DNA from: Amoebophrya sp. A120
Lineage: Eukaryota > Sar > Dinophyceae > Syndiniales > Amoebophryaceae
Direction of reading: 5' to 3'
NCBI GenBank assembly: GCA_905178155.1
Contig: CAJINV010000016.1
Location: 1,497,824-1,561,823, forward strand
Length of the DNA: 64,000 nt
Every line of letters begins with the position of its first letter. Within the stretch, counting starts at the first letter, position 1. Under the pieces are notes generated by a model that had not been told where the DNA came from, searched no databases, and saw only the letters and a program-made list of their open reading frames with translations. Shown one piece after another: positions 1 to 10,866 of the stretch. A program made the translations under genes and the position numbers.

Positions 1-3000
1 CGCCCGTGCCGGCAGTCCAGCATCTTTGTTCGCTGTTTCAGCCCTGTGAGCGGCGTCGACGGGGGCGGGAGCAATTGGTGTGCTGCCTTCACCACCTGGA
101 CCGTCATCAACAGACTCGCCCTCCTGGCGATGTTGATCCCGTTCTTCCGTGTTCCGATTCAACATACTCCGCCCCCGGTTCTCCACCTGCATCTTTTGCA
201 GGAACGACCCGCCGGCTTCCCGCAGACTTGTCTTTTCCAAGACCTCGTCGAACGCGTTCGGGATCTGCTCGTGCGGGATTTTACAGAAGGAAATGAAGTT
301 CTTGAACTTCTTCCGGCGAGAGTTTGACCCTGTTTTGTCCAGTTCCGTCTCTTCCTGCAGAGATTCCAGGATCTCGGCGGATTGATCGTTCTCGGATACG
401 TGATTCAACGTAGCGCGCATGGCACGCACGTTGTAGGTGCAACCGTAGGGCATGTCCAACCGGTTTTTGACCTGCCGCACTTGCTTCCGCGGGCCCTTTT
501 CCTTGCCCTTGAAGCGGAACCCGAGCGACTTCAGGGCTTTGTGACAGTCCTGCACGGTGCGAATCATGTGCCTTTTGCCGCACCGGTTTGCCTTGCTCGT
601 TTCCGTCGTAGTACCACTTGTAGGAGCCGCGCGGACGGTGTAGAACGAGCGCATGCAGAGCGGCTTTTTGGCTTTTGCGGACGCGGACTGGCACTCGGTC
701 ACCTTCCCGACGTCTTTTGCGATGTTTCGCCGGGCGTGCTGCACGTAATCTGGCTTGCAGGAATGAATTTTTGCACCATTTGCGCCGGCTTTCTTCTTCT
801 TGATCCCCTGCTGCACAAAGGACGAGGAACTACTCGTGGTCCCAGAACGACCACCAACGGAACCACCTGCAGGCAGCAAGTTCGTGACGCTGAGCCGCAT
901 GTCGCGACACGGTAGCATCCAGGCGTGGGTCTGCGATTTGGGAATGGACCAGGGACCCCCGTTATGCATTGCAAATGTGTCTGGGTCTGGAAGGTTGCAA
1001 TTTAAATTTTGCATGACCCGTGACGTCTGTGATGTATTCCCTAGCATCATAGATTTTCTGAGTGCTTCTTGATGCCTACCTCGCATGAGAAATACCCTGT
1101 CCGCGTAACAAAAACTAGACTATCTTGCTGCTCAGGCAACACATACACAGATTTTTTTGGAATCCAAAACCAGCATCACAAGTTCCACCTTTCCAGACCC
1201 AGACATTTTTGCATTTGATATCCCTCCACGGCCTCGTACTTTTCGTGCGCCTGCTCGTTGAGCTTTGCCAAAATCTTGAACTTCTTCGCCGTCGGCATGC
1301 CCGGGTGGAAAATGTGGATCCATTCATTCCTTTCCCCGCCGTTCACTTCGGACGACAACACCGCGGCGGAATGGAGCAGAGGTAGCGGTTATGCATTACA
1401 AATTTCCTGTACATGTACAAGATGCATCACAAATTTCGCAAATTTGGAGTGTGAAACTTGTCATGCTAAATTAGAATCAGAGCCAAGTTTTGCCATGCAG
1501 AGACCGCATCTGTACGTGTACAGGAAATTTTCTGTGGATAGCGGTAGAATCACCTCCATGAACTCCTGAAACCGGTCGAAGTCTTGTTTTTTCACGGTTT
1601 CCGGGGGAATGAAGTCCTGTTTATTTTCCGAGGCAATCAGGTGCCAGACCGAGTGTGCGTGCTGCAAGAACGTGTTCAATAACGACAAAAATTCCTTCGT
1701 CTGCCCAAAGGGGTTCAAATGCCAAGCGGACTTCAGGTCGTCATCTACCCCTGCCTTGGCATTTTTTGATCCGGAACCAGGATGATGTTTCTTGAGTTCT
1801 TGTGCCAGATTTGACCCAGACAGCGAACAGGGGTTCACCTCAAAACCCGACTTCTCCTGAATCCAGTGGCAGAACACGCTTTCATGGGCGACGCCGAGCT
1901 GCGCCAGACCCGGGGGGAGGCGGTACAGCGAGGTCCAGCCCCGGCTGCCGATGAACTCGTCCATGGTCAGGGTGTCGCCCACTTTCGGTCCCTCCGTGCC
2001 GGGTTCCTGTGGGACCGTCCGGTGCTGGTGGAAGGCATCGATCATGGCTTTATTGGATTTCAAATTCATGTCTGCAAGAAGGTCGGAGGACGCGGACTGC
2101 TGCAAAAAGGTCGTCGCGTTGCCAGTACTTTCGGTATTAACATCAGCGCTGTCAACACCAGCACCACTTGTGTCCTCGACCTTCTTCGGGTCTTCCACCG
2201 CGTCCACGACGACTTCCTTCTTTTTCCGGGGCGCCAGAAACTTCGAGTGGGAACTCAATCCCCACGGGTGCTGGCGGTCGGGCGGCGTGGGCTCGGGGAG
2301 TTTCAGCAACTCATGCTCCATCACCGCGACAGCGGAGTCGTAGAGAACCTCCATGAAACTTGTCATGTGCTGGACTGCGGTTTCCAGATGCTGCTGAAAC
2401 GACGAAGAGCTACTACCAAGCACGACATCCTCCTCGTCGGCGGCGGATTTTTTCCCTTGCTTCGCCATGTGGGCTTGCGGCCCCTTGGAGTTCACGGCGT
2501 TTTTCAAACCAGCGATACCGATATCTCCGTTCAGAAACAGCGTGCCGAATTTCTGGCTCACAACCTCCAGACTCGCTTCCCACGGCGGCGGCGTGCCCTT
2601 CGGACGCAGAATGTCCACGATTTTTCCCAGGAATTCGTCGACTTTCACCGCCGGTTTCGCTTTGTTCCCGTAAGCGTCTTGGTACATGCCGTATTTGCCG
2701 ATCTCGAAAAACTTGTCGCGCGCAACGATCATGCTCTTCAGCAGATTCTCCGCGCTCTGGTCCTGTTTCGCCGAGCCGAAGGGACTCGCGGCGTGCTTGA
2801 GTTGACAGGCAAACGCTTGGAAAATAGGTTGGCTGATGAAGTGCGCAATGTCGTTCCGGAATCCGAGCATCACCGAGCCCATGCCCTGGTTTTTGTACAT
2901 GTAGTTGATCGCCGCGAAGTCCGCAAACTGCGTCATGACATTACTCCACGAACTGTGCCACGACCGCTCGACGAAGTTCAGGACCTCGTGCGTTGCCTGG

Positions 3001-3497
3001 GTTCTCGCAAAGGGGACAAAGTGGGCCAGTTCGGTTGCGTGGTTAAAAGCGTCGGCCACCACCATTTGTCCATTTCCTCCTGTGTGCTGGAGGGCACCGG
3101 CGTTTGCTTGCAGTTTCTGGGCCATGGAGTTCTGCGTCGTAGATCGGTACCCATCGTGGATCGAAAGGGACTTGTCGTGAGTCGGTAAATCGATCGCATT
3201 TGCGCTACCGTCTGTGCGTTCATCGTCTTCTGCGGAACGCACGACCGGCAGGTCTGGTTTCGTTGAGTTGAAGTTTTGCAACAGGAACTCATCCGCCTCT
3301 TCCTTGTCGATCTTCGTATTCGGCAGGTTCTGCCGGTTACGCGAGGTTAGCGGCGGGCGCGCGTGTTGCCGTTGGATCTTGAAGGCCTGAGTCTCTGTGA
3401 CAAGAAGCCCTGTCTCGAGCGCGGCTGCGGCGATGGTCGCGAGTACTGCGGGACGACGCGACATCGAAATGGGCTTGGTTCTACTCAGTGTTGACAT
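1..3497 (-). CDS. Secreted protein with SFLQ-type motifs, 3' end beyond the left edge
   Basis: Three exons are visible: 3497-1541, 1384-1221 and 957-1, separated by introners at 1390-1540 and 963-1220. After removing each introner and one target duplication the frame is open for 1,026 codons to the left edge. The start is the first ATG (3497); ATG 3464 is an alternative. The N-terminus has a basic start and then a hydrophobic stretch ending TETQA, which looks like a signal peptide. The rest is a soluble, partly helical protein with low-complexity patches and no domain I recognise. It carries the motifs TTFLQQ, SSSFQQ, SSSFVQQ and GGSFLQ, the same type found many times in the giant gene at 29466-54776, suggesting a shared secreted or surface family. 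The function is unknown. Confidence in the gene model is good. Confidence 0.8.
963..1220. mobile_element. Introner, family A
   Basis: This is a 258-bp intron with inverted ends (TATGCATTGCAAATGTGTCT and the matching arm ending TTTGATA). The flanks cccgt/tccct are an imperfect duplication. Excision joins ...AVEG to GPWSIP in frame. Confidence 0.88.
1390..1540. mobile_element. Introner, family C
   Basis: This 151-bp intron has inverted ends around AAATTTCCTGTAC and a perfect 5-bp duplication, gcggt. Excision joins EVILPL to PLLHSA in frame in the left-edge gene. Confidence 0.92.
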
Positions 3498-4479
3498 GGC
3501 TGTGGCGCTGCGTTTTTCTTTTTTCCGTTGGTTAAGGCGCGATGCACCTGCATGCAACGTTGAAGCCTACTCGACGCAGTTGCAAAAGCTTTTACCAATG
3601 TGCGGCGAGGAGGGGGTACTAGAAATTTTCAATTTGAATCATTTGGGGGTGAGTTTTTTCTAAGGGGTGAAAAAAATCTTTTCGAAGTGTCACGTAAAAA
3701 ATTGTTCCAAATGGTTCCTTCTACAAGGTAACATTTAAATGGGGGTCAAGCTTTCTAAACGCTAATGACACTGCAGACGGTGTTGATTGTGAGATAGATG
3801 AAATTGATTCGGCAAGAACATGCCGAGAACGTGAACCATTGTTTACCATTAGCAAAACGGTGCTGCTACCAAGTTCGGCGCGTGCATAAACACGAAACGA
3901 AAGAAGGCACGAAAAAGAACAAGAACGAGAGCGACGCTAGCACAAAAATTGAAAGCATGAACGACACCAACAAGTTGCACGAAGAACCGACAATTTTTCA
4001 TTTCAGGACGACTTAGTACTTGACATTTCTTTACTCGCGAGCGAAGGACGAATACGGAAACGGAGAGGCTATAGCTGAGGCTCTACTTTCTTGCTGGTAC
4101 GACAACTATTTGCAGCAATCAAGAATGAGTGGGCTCTGAAGCATTGCCGACGACAAGGACGAAGACGAACACCCACCACTGAGTCGAAAAACGCATCAAA
4201 CAACACGAACTCACACTACTACGCAGAAAGTGAAGATACGGAGCAGGAGGCTCTACTGCTCGTGCGAAGCAATAAGAGTGTAGTAAGTACTCCCGGCGCT
4301 GCGATATTTTTTCATGCGCTGCTGGCAGCTACATACTCAGGTAACAAGCTCTAGTTTGGTGTAACTGTGGTTGAAGATTGCCTCCCCTGCTCGCCGGGTG
4401 GTGGAGCCGGTCCAAATACTTCTTCTTCGTCGAATCATCAGCAAATCAACACTCCCCACCAGGGAGCTGCCAGCAATTG
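3498..4479. other. Intergenic, no gene seen
   Basis: This is the region upstream of the secreted-protein gene and downstream of the small gene at 4480-4743. Short plus-strand ORFs at 3798-4016 and 4091-4354 have no recognisable content and I do not support them. No introner is present. The promoter and 3' ends of neighbouring transcripts should lie here but show no motif I can name. Confidence 0.6.
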
Positions 4480-4743
4480 CTACATTCTTTCCACCCCGGT
4501 CCAAATACTCAGGTCTACGTCGTCCAAACCTTCCCTGTCGTGCACGTACTTCAACCGTCGGTCGCAGGTCGATTCGAAGATTTTGATCTCGTCCGTGCAT
4601 TTCCTCAGATCGCCGAGAAATTCCTCGATGCAGCGGCGGAGTGGTTGCATGGTGCAAACGATGTTGTTTGCGTCCGCTTTCTGGTTCTGCTTGGACAGAG
4701 GACCGAGGGAGCGCTGGATCGACTGTTCTGTCGATGTTGACAT
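4480..4743 (-). CDS. Small hypothetical protein, probably helical
   Basis: This is a single open frame of 87 residues from ATG 4743 to TAG 4480, in the same orientation as all other genes. The sequence is polar with regularly spaced Leu/Ile (for example PLRRCIEEFLGDLRKCTDEI), which would suit a helical or coiled-coil subunit of a larger complex. It contains no signal peptide, membrane segment or family motif that I recognise. Several other frames are open across this stretch, so coding status is likely but not certain. Support comes from the clean ATG, the amphipathic pattern and its position in the array. Confidence 0.45.
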   Translation of the reverse strand: MSTSTEQSIQRSLGPLSKQNQKADANNIVCTMQPLRRCIEEFLGDLRKCTDEIKIFESTCDRRLKYVHDREGLDDVDLSIWTGVERM

Positions 4744-5265
4744 TTTGTTGTTCCACTACTGCGATGAGTTTATTGGTGGAACTTTTTTGTTCCTACGCAT
4801 TGGCTGTCTGAAAGATGTCTACAACTCAGTCTCAGTCTACGTCAAGCCTGGACAGACATCCAGAAAAACACATCACAACTCGTCGTCTGCTGATCATGAA
4901 GACGAGGAGGTGCAGCGACGAATTTTCCAACTGCTCTATTCGCTAGAAGTAGTTCGCGCGAACACAATAGCAATCGGTTGTTCCTCTCCTTTGTTCTGGC
5001 CTGCCTTGTTTTGCGATGAACCAAGTGGACGTGCTTGATCTTCCCGTACATCAATCTATTGTCTCTTGTCCGTTTGGAAGAACATAGACATTCAAAATTC
5101 ATCGTACAGGTCAAAAGTAGCTCTGCTCAAATTCAATTCATTCACAACTGGTACACAGTATACAGTGTGGGACAGCTTTAATTCTTCTTCTTGCATGCAT
5201 TTTTTGGTAAGTAAGTCCTTGCGTCTCAACAAACCACCTCGCGCTTCTCCCCATGAAGGCATTCA
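4744..5265. other. Intergenic, nothing recognised
   Basis: This 522-bp stretch lies between the start of the small gene and the corrected stop of the RING-CH gene. It is AT-rich with short unsupported ORFs only and holds no introner or repeat. Confidence 0.5.
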
Positions 5266-8010
5266 TCACGACAAAACATTTGCCCAATCTTCCAAATCAT
5301 AGCGCACCCGTGACTATCCTGTGCAAAAGTATCGCACTCGTAGTAATCGCAGTCATGCATCACAAATCTGGCTCCCAAGGCACATCAGCATGACAAATTC
5401 AGCATGACAAATTCCATTTGTCACGCTGAGCGAATTTGTAAGTATTGCAATTAGAATTACTACTGCTACGATACTTTTGCAATTCATAGTGCCTGAATCG
5501 ACCCTGTTTCCGGATCGAATTCGTGCACCAATCTGCCCTGATGCACCGGGTCGATCAGTTGCAGGCGATTCAAGTCCTCGTTTTCTATCGGCGGCGCGGA
5601 CGGGCGGATGCTGTTCTCATCGTCGTGACCATCGTCTGGTATTAGAGCAGAGCCGGATGGCAGAATGGCTGGATGGCGTGGGTGGTGTTGGTGTGAAGAT
5701 GTCGAGCTGAAAGTAGAACTTGCAAGGTTTTGATGATTCGAAACCAACGCCGTTGTGGTATAATCATTTCCACCAATTCTTCCCATCCCAATCGCCTCCG
5801 CGAGGTTGTTCGGGAAGTTTTCCTCATCCTCGTGAAACCTGCTTAAGTCTTCCACGATGTACTTCTGGCTGAGCACCTGGATCTGGCCGATCCGCAAGTA
5901 ATCCAGATAGACCTGGTACACCGCGGTAAGAAGTAGAAACAACCCGGTGACAAACCCCATGAAAGTGAACGAAACCGCTAATCCGATTGCGAGGATGAGG
6001 AGGAGAAATTTGTTTTCTTGGAAATACTGCTGAAACAGCACCCGCGTGTTGTGCGCGCAGTTGTGAACGATGCCCCGGTGGGAGGCTGCCGCACGTCCTC
6101 CTCTGGTGCCGCAGCAGCAGCAGGAAAACAAGTTGCAGCAGCAGACCCACATCCTCGGTACGAAACAGCAAAACAGACTCCGGATTGCGAATAGCAAGCG
6201 GAATCTCGGCCCAAACCAGAAAAAGGGCCGGGGCGGGCCCCAGAAGAACCTGCCTCGTCGCCAGCGGTAGTTGTTCCAGCGGTATCGGTTTTGGAACCGT
6301 TGGTACTGCGGACGCAAGACGAACGCGCGCGAACCAAGCCAGGTCGTGTCTTGTTGGGGAAGCGGGTGCTGGTCATTGTTCTGCTGTTCATCCGCGGCCC
6401 GTCGAGTTTCCTGCGCTCGGCTCGATTCTGGTGTTGGCCCCACGACTACATTTTGGCCGCCGCTGGGAACCTGCCCGTGCGGCAATCTTTGCGCGATACA
6501 AGTAGGAGTTGCAGGTGACAGTTGATTGGACGCCGCAAGTATCCCATTCCCACCACCAATTACAGGCCGCATAACGCTCGCCGAATCTTGTTGTGGTTGT
6601 CCATCTCCGCGCACCGACGGTACTCCGAAAATCAGCCGCTTCAACAACCGATACCAGCCGTAGACGCTGTAAACCAGTAGAACGACGCACAAAATCTCCA
6701 CCAAACCATAGACGTAGTACACTCCCTTCCGCCCGTATCGCAAGAAAAAAGTGTTACAGTTACACATTGTGTTGCAGGAGCCGCAAGACAGACAACCTTT
6801 GTCATGCAGGAAATGCTTGCGAGCTTCGTTTCCTTCCTGTTTTCCCTTGTGATCTTCGCAAGTTTTCCCTGCCACACAGAGGAAATTTGTGATGCAGAAA
6901 CTCGAACAAATGTGTAACTGTAACACTTTTTTCTCGTGATAGCCCGAAGAAAAACTCTTCCTCGAAATTGTTCCTCCGAATCCAAGCGGGAAACGCTTTC
7001 CGGAGCTCATCGTGGAGAAAATAGATGTCAATACCCGCGGTAACGACGGCAGATAATATCACCACCAGTTGAAACAGCCAGAAGTAGAAGCAGGATTTTT
7101 TCAGAATCTTCTTTCGAAACTCCGCCTGCTCCCGTTCTCCGTTGCTCGTCACGTTTGTAACTAACCTCAGCTGGTACTCGAAACTGCACTCGCAACAATG
7201 CGTGAACGCAGCGGCGTTGTAGCTCGTTCCGTTTACGCGCCAGGCATCCAGGCATCTGCGGTGCACGAAGCGGCTGTTGAAGTTGTGGCAGAGACAGGGG
7301 GAGATCAGCGCGTTTTCATCATTGAAACTATCTGTAGAAGTCGTGTTGTTGGTGTTAACGAGCTGCGTATCTTCCGTTTCTCCCTCTTCCAGCAAGCAGA
7401 TCCGACACCGTTTTCTCGACTGGCGCGGCTGCTGTTGCTGCAATAACTCATCGCTGTAAACGCGAACTTGCAGGGGGTCGTCGTTTAAAGCGGCTTGTTG
7501 TGCATCTTCTTGTAGTTGTCCCACGACGAAACTGCTTGTTTGTTCGTGTGCCTGCGGGAACCCATCGTGAAAGGAGGTTGGTACAGCAGCGGGCTGACTT
7601 CTGCCGCGAGGTGACGACAAGGTGCCTCCGACTTGTTGGTCATTTTCCAGTAACGGCTGATGCTGTGGGTTTTGACTTAATATCTGTTGCTGCAAAACGC
7701 GCTGGAGTGGAAGCTGGGAGCTACGAGCTGGGTAGGAAAGGCTGTTGTTGATCCCACTAGCATAGCCGTAATTCGGACTAGAAGTAGCGCTCGAGGACGT
7801 CCCAGCATTCGTCGGCAAAACAATTGCGCCGGAAGCAAAAATGTTTCGATTTTCCACTTCCGTCAACACTCGGTGGGGCTGCGCTTGCAGAAACTGGGGA
7901 CGGCTATATTGCAAAGGTTGGATTTGGAAGTTGAGGCCGGGGGTGGACCGGGGAGGCTGGGGATAATTCCCGTTGCCCGTTGGCGGTGAAGGTTGGTGGC
8001 TGTTGTTCAT
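5266..8010 (-). CDS. RING-CH (MARCH-type) membrane E3 ubiquitin ligase
   Basis: The exons are 8010-6942, 6730-5489 and 5309-5266, with two introners removed; they total 2,355 nt or 784 residues. The RING-CH finger lies at about residues 200-278, with CRIC, then CLCH, HRRC and CCEC supplying the C4HC3 zinc ligands. It is followed by a membrane segment at about 302-327 and another at 360-388. A very Cys- and Phe-rich hydrophobic block follows (about 519-560), then further membrane segments at about 594-632. Such proteins sit in endomembranes and pass ubiquitin to membrane targets. The N-terminal 190 residues are Q/S/N-rich. Without removing the 5315-5488 introner the protein would appear to end in GSIQAL; with it removed, it ends RVRYDLEDWANVLS. 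The exact substrate is unknown. Confidence 0.85.
5315..5488. mobile_element. Introner, family B
   Basis: This 174-bp element has GCAAAAGTATCGCACTCGTA-type inverted ends. Its duplication is gtgac/gtgcc (4 of 5 match). It lies 44 coding bases before the true stop of the RING-CH gene and hides that stop from simple ORF calling. Confidence 0.85.
6736..6941. mobile_element. Introner, family H
   Basis: This 206-bp element has inverted ends containing AAAAGTGTTACAGTTACACA and a perfect duplication, gcccg. Excision joins EEEFFFG to RKGVYY in frame, between the first two membrane segments of the RING-CH protein. Confidence 0.93.
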
Positions 8011-8533
8011 CTTCGTAAATGATGTGTTGGTCTTCCTAAATCGCCTCGAGCTTCCTATTAATACTGGCAAATGATGTCAATACCAGATGAAACGGACATT
8101 GTGGGATGGCAGGGGTAAACGTAAATTTTCCTTAGGGATGCTGTGCTGCAATTCTTGACAATCAAAAAAAATCCAGCGGACTAGAAAACATGAAGGAACA
8201 ATCGGACACCTCGAGAACGAAAAAGCAGGCCTTTTTGCAGAAGTTTTTCTCTCTCAGCACAGCCACAGCATTGTTGTTCCCTCGTCGTCACTCTCTCGTG
8301 TCAACACTCCTTTGAACAATAAAATGTAAACTATTCATTTTCATTTCGTATTAATTTACTACGCCCTAGGCCTAGCCTTGACTGTACGTCACTCTGACAT
8401 TGCCAGTTCTTCGACGTGATTCTTTGTATGCAAGGGCTTAATACTAGAGCACAAATCGCAGTAAAAAAACGTTCCATGTCGAGGTAACAGGGCGCCACAG
8501 AGTTGTCACATGGTTTCGTCTCTCACAACTATC
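8011..8533. other. Intergenic, nothing recognised
   Basis: This 523-bp AT-rich spacer separates the start of the RING-CH gene from the stop of IMP4. I found no ORF, introner or repeat that I can support. Confidence 0.5.
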
Positions 8534-9646
8534 CTATGCCAAGACATCTTTTTGTTTGTTGAAGTAGGGCCGCAAGACCCACTCCACCTTGCAGTCTTTC
8601 ATATCCAACGTGCCCAATTCTACTCTGTACAACTGCAGGCTGAATCTTGGACCCACTTCCCGCAATTCCACATCTTCCGCCTTCTTGTTCACTTCCGCAT
8701 CGTTATTCGTGGTCAGTCTTCGCTTCTTCATACCAGATTCTTTCCCATCCCCGTAGTTGTAATGCCGAAAATGGATGGTATCCTTGTTGTTCGCAAACGT
8801 CATCACCCGGTTTCCCAACGGCGCGGCTGGGGGGAAGAGTGCTTTAAGTATCGTTGAAACCCGTTTTCCGAACTGAGATTCAAAGTTGTGAAACACCAAA
8901 TGTGGTGCCGCCTCTGACATGTTGTCTGGCTTTTCCGCCAGGTCGTGCCTGAGGATCACGTTTTTCATTCCGAAATACGCTGTTGGTCCGTAGGGAAGAT
9001 GGGAAACAATCAACCCGTCTGGCTCACCACGATGCTCGTGAACGATCACGATATCCGTCACGTCGTTTTTCCTAGCCATATCGACCAGGTCTTTCATCAC
9101 GTAGCTACCTGTAGTTTTAGTGATGGGTTGGGGAAGGTTGACCAACATTAACATTTTCTATGCATCAAGCACATCCACATCATAGAAGCCTCGAGTCGCT
9201 TTCTTGTGATAGAGCACGACTAGGACTACGTACTGCCACGCACTAGGTCGGAGATGAAGAGAACAAATCTACTAGTTGTCAAAAACAATCTTACCTCGGT
9301 TTATCCTCTGCGCGTTGGGCAACAATAATCGGAATTCCTTCACGAAGCTCATCAACCTCGATGACGGTTCCCGGGCTGTCGTTATGACGATTTTGGGGTC
9401 TTTTACCCCCAGATACGCGTATTCGTCATCCAGGACTTGGTGTTGTTCCTTCGTCTTGTCATCGTCCAAATCCAGTTTCTGTCTCAGTTGATCGGCGGAT
9501 TTGTTTCTCAAATCGGTCGGGAGAGCTTTGTTTTCCTCGAGGGCTTCGCGTAATCTCTGTTTCTTGTCAAAAGTCGTCCGCTCCTTCTCCTCCAGCGCCT
9601 TCTGGTAAAGGTACTCCTTCCGCTGACGGGTGGATTTGCGGAGCAT
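8534..9646 (-). CDS. IMP4: U3 snoRNP protein IMP4 (Brix domain)
   Basis: The exons are 9646-9295 and 9108-8534, joined across a canonical GT-AG intron (9109-9294, 186 bp); the product is 308 residues. IMP4 is part of the U3 small nucleolar ribonucleoprotein and helps process 18S pre-rRNA in the nucleolus. The N-terminus (MLRKSTRQRKEYLYQKALEE) and the Brix-domain landmarks are clear: ITTAREPSSRL, NAQRINRG, IVIVHEHRGEPDGLIVSHLP, GPTAYF, HLVFHNF, KRVSTILKALFP, ITFAN-like MTFANN, VELREVGPRF and LGTL near the end. The length fits the family (about 290-310). The start is ATG 9646; no in-frame ATG precedes it in this exon. This gene carries no introner, unlike most of its neighbours. Confidence 0.96.
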
Positions 9647-10866
9647 TTTGATTTTCTTCGCGGTTACTGTTGCAAACAAAGTGCAGAAATTTCTTCAGTG
9701 GAAAGAGCAGCTAGTGCTGTGATGTGAAAACAGAGTCGCGAAAACAGACGAGTCTTGGATGGGAGCAGATGATGTTAACCTATCTAGAGTCGTGCGTGTT
9801 CGCTGGTTGTGTCGATGCAGCTGAAAAAGTAAAAGAGAACGATTCGTCCGTGCATTTTTGCTTTGTGTCCAAAGATCATCATCGAGATCAACTAGAACTA
9901 CATTTTCTTCAATTTCTTCACAGTGCAGACGCAGAGCCCTTCTCATAAGCGTTAGGACCTGGATCGCCGATCGCGTTCTTTGATGAAATCATTGTTTGAT
10001 CTCCTTCTACTCCGCGAATATCACAAGTTCTCTGTGAGCAGCTCCATCGCCGGGATCATTTTTTTTTTCGCTTTATTCATCTGAGAAGATCTTTATTAGG
10101 TGTATTCACTTAGAGTTGGAACGATGTTGATCTGGATCTGTATCTCCTCTTTTATTTGCTCAAGACCGGGGTACGACAGACCTTCTTTGCGCAAGCGCGC
10201 TAGAAGGCCCCGCAGCTCCCCTTCGCCTCGCAATCGCAAAGCACTGAGACGCTGACGCGACCTCTGTCGTCGATCGACAGTTAGATTCCTGATTTTGGTA
10301 GTTTATGTGTAGGACAGCTATTATACAACAGCAGCACTCTTCAGTAAAGTAGTCACTGTGTGCTGTTTCAATGAGGCAAGCGCAAGCTTATCAGAACTTT
10401 TCCTGTACATTTACTCGGTGGCTCGTACTACTACTAGCTACTGATTAAGATTGTGATTCAAAAAACGTTTTTTTGAGAATGAAAGAATTCGTACCATACA
10501 TACGCTTCAAGTTGGTTTTTGCGGTGCTCATGAACATGACCTCCACCTCCAACCAACCCAGCATAATATATTGTCTCTAGCATATAAATTGAGTACAGAT
10601 ACAGTCTAGTCGTGTAACAAGTCTGTGTAACGCAAGCCGGAAGGAAAAGCATACTTACTACCAAAAGGTTTTGTAACGCAAGCCGGAAGGAAAAGCATAC
10701 TTACTACCAAAATAAAGGTTTTGTTGAAAATGAATCCTATTTTTGTTTGCAGTTCTTCGTCTTTGGAAAAAAAAAACTACTGCGTTCTTCGATTTTTGAT
10801 TTTGAAAAAATTTGCGCGGCGTCGGCTAAACCTTGATCTTCATTTAGACGACCGCAACTTTTATCA
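9647..10866. other. Intergenic with one short tandem duplication
   Basis: This 1.2-kb AT-rich spacer lies upstream of IMP4. It contains a 46-bp tandem duplication (10627-10722, listed separately) and no supported ORF. A small open frame at 9695-9946 has no recognisable content. Confidence 0.5.
10627..10722. repeat. 46-bp tandem duplication
   Basis: Two almost identical copies, beginning GTAACGCAAGCCGGAAGGAA at 10627 and at 10673, lie head to tail about 240 bp beyond the stop at 10867. They look like a recent slippage or duplication event in a 3' spacer. Confidence 0.9.

Noticed and set aside
1866-3188. 440-residue plus-strand ORF opposite the secreted-protein gene
   Set aside because: It is antisense to a minus exon with a signal peptide and frame-consistent introner joins, and it has no domain or signal of its own.
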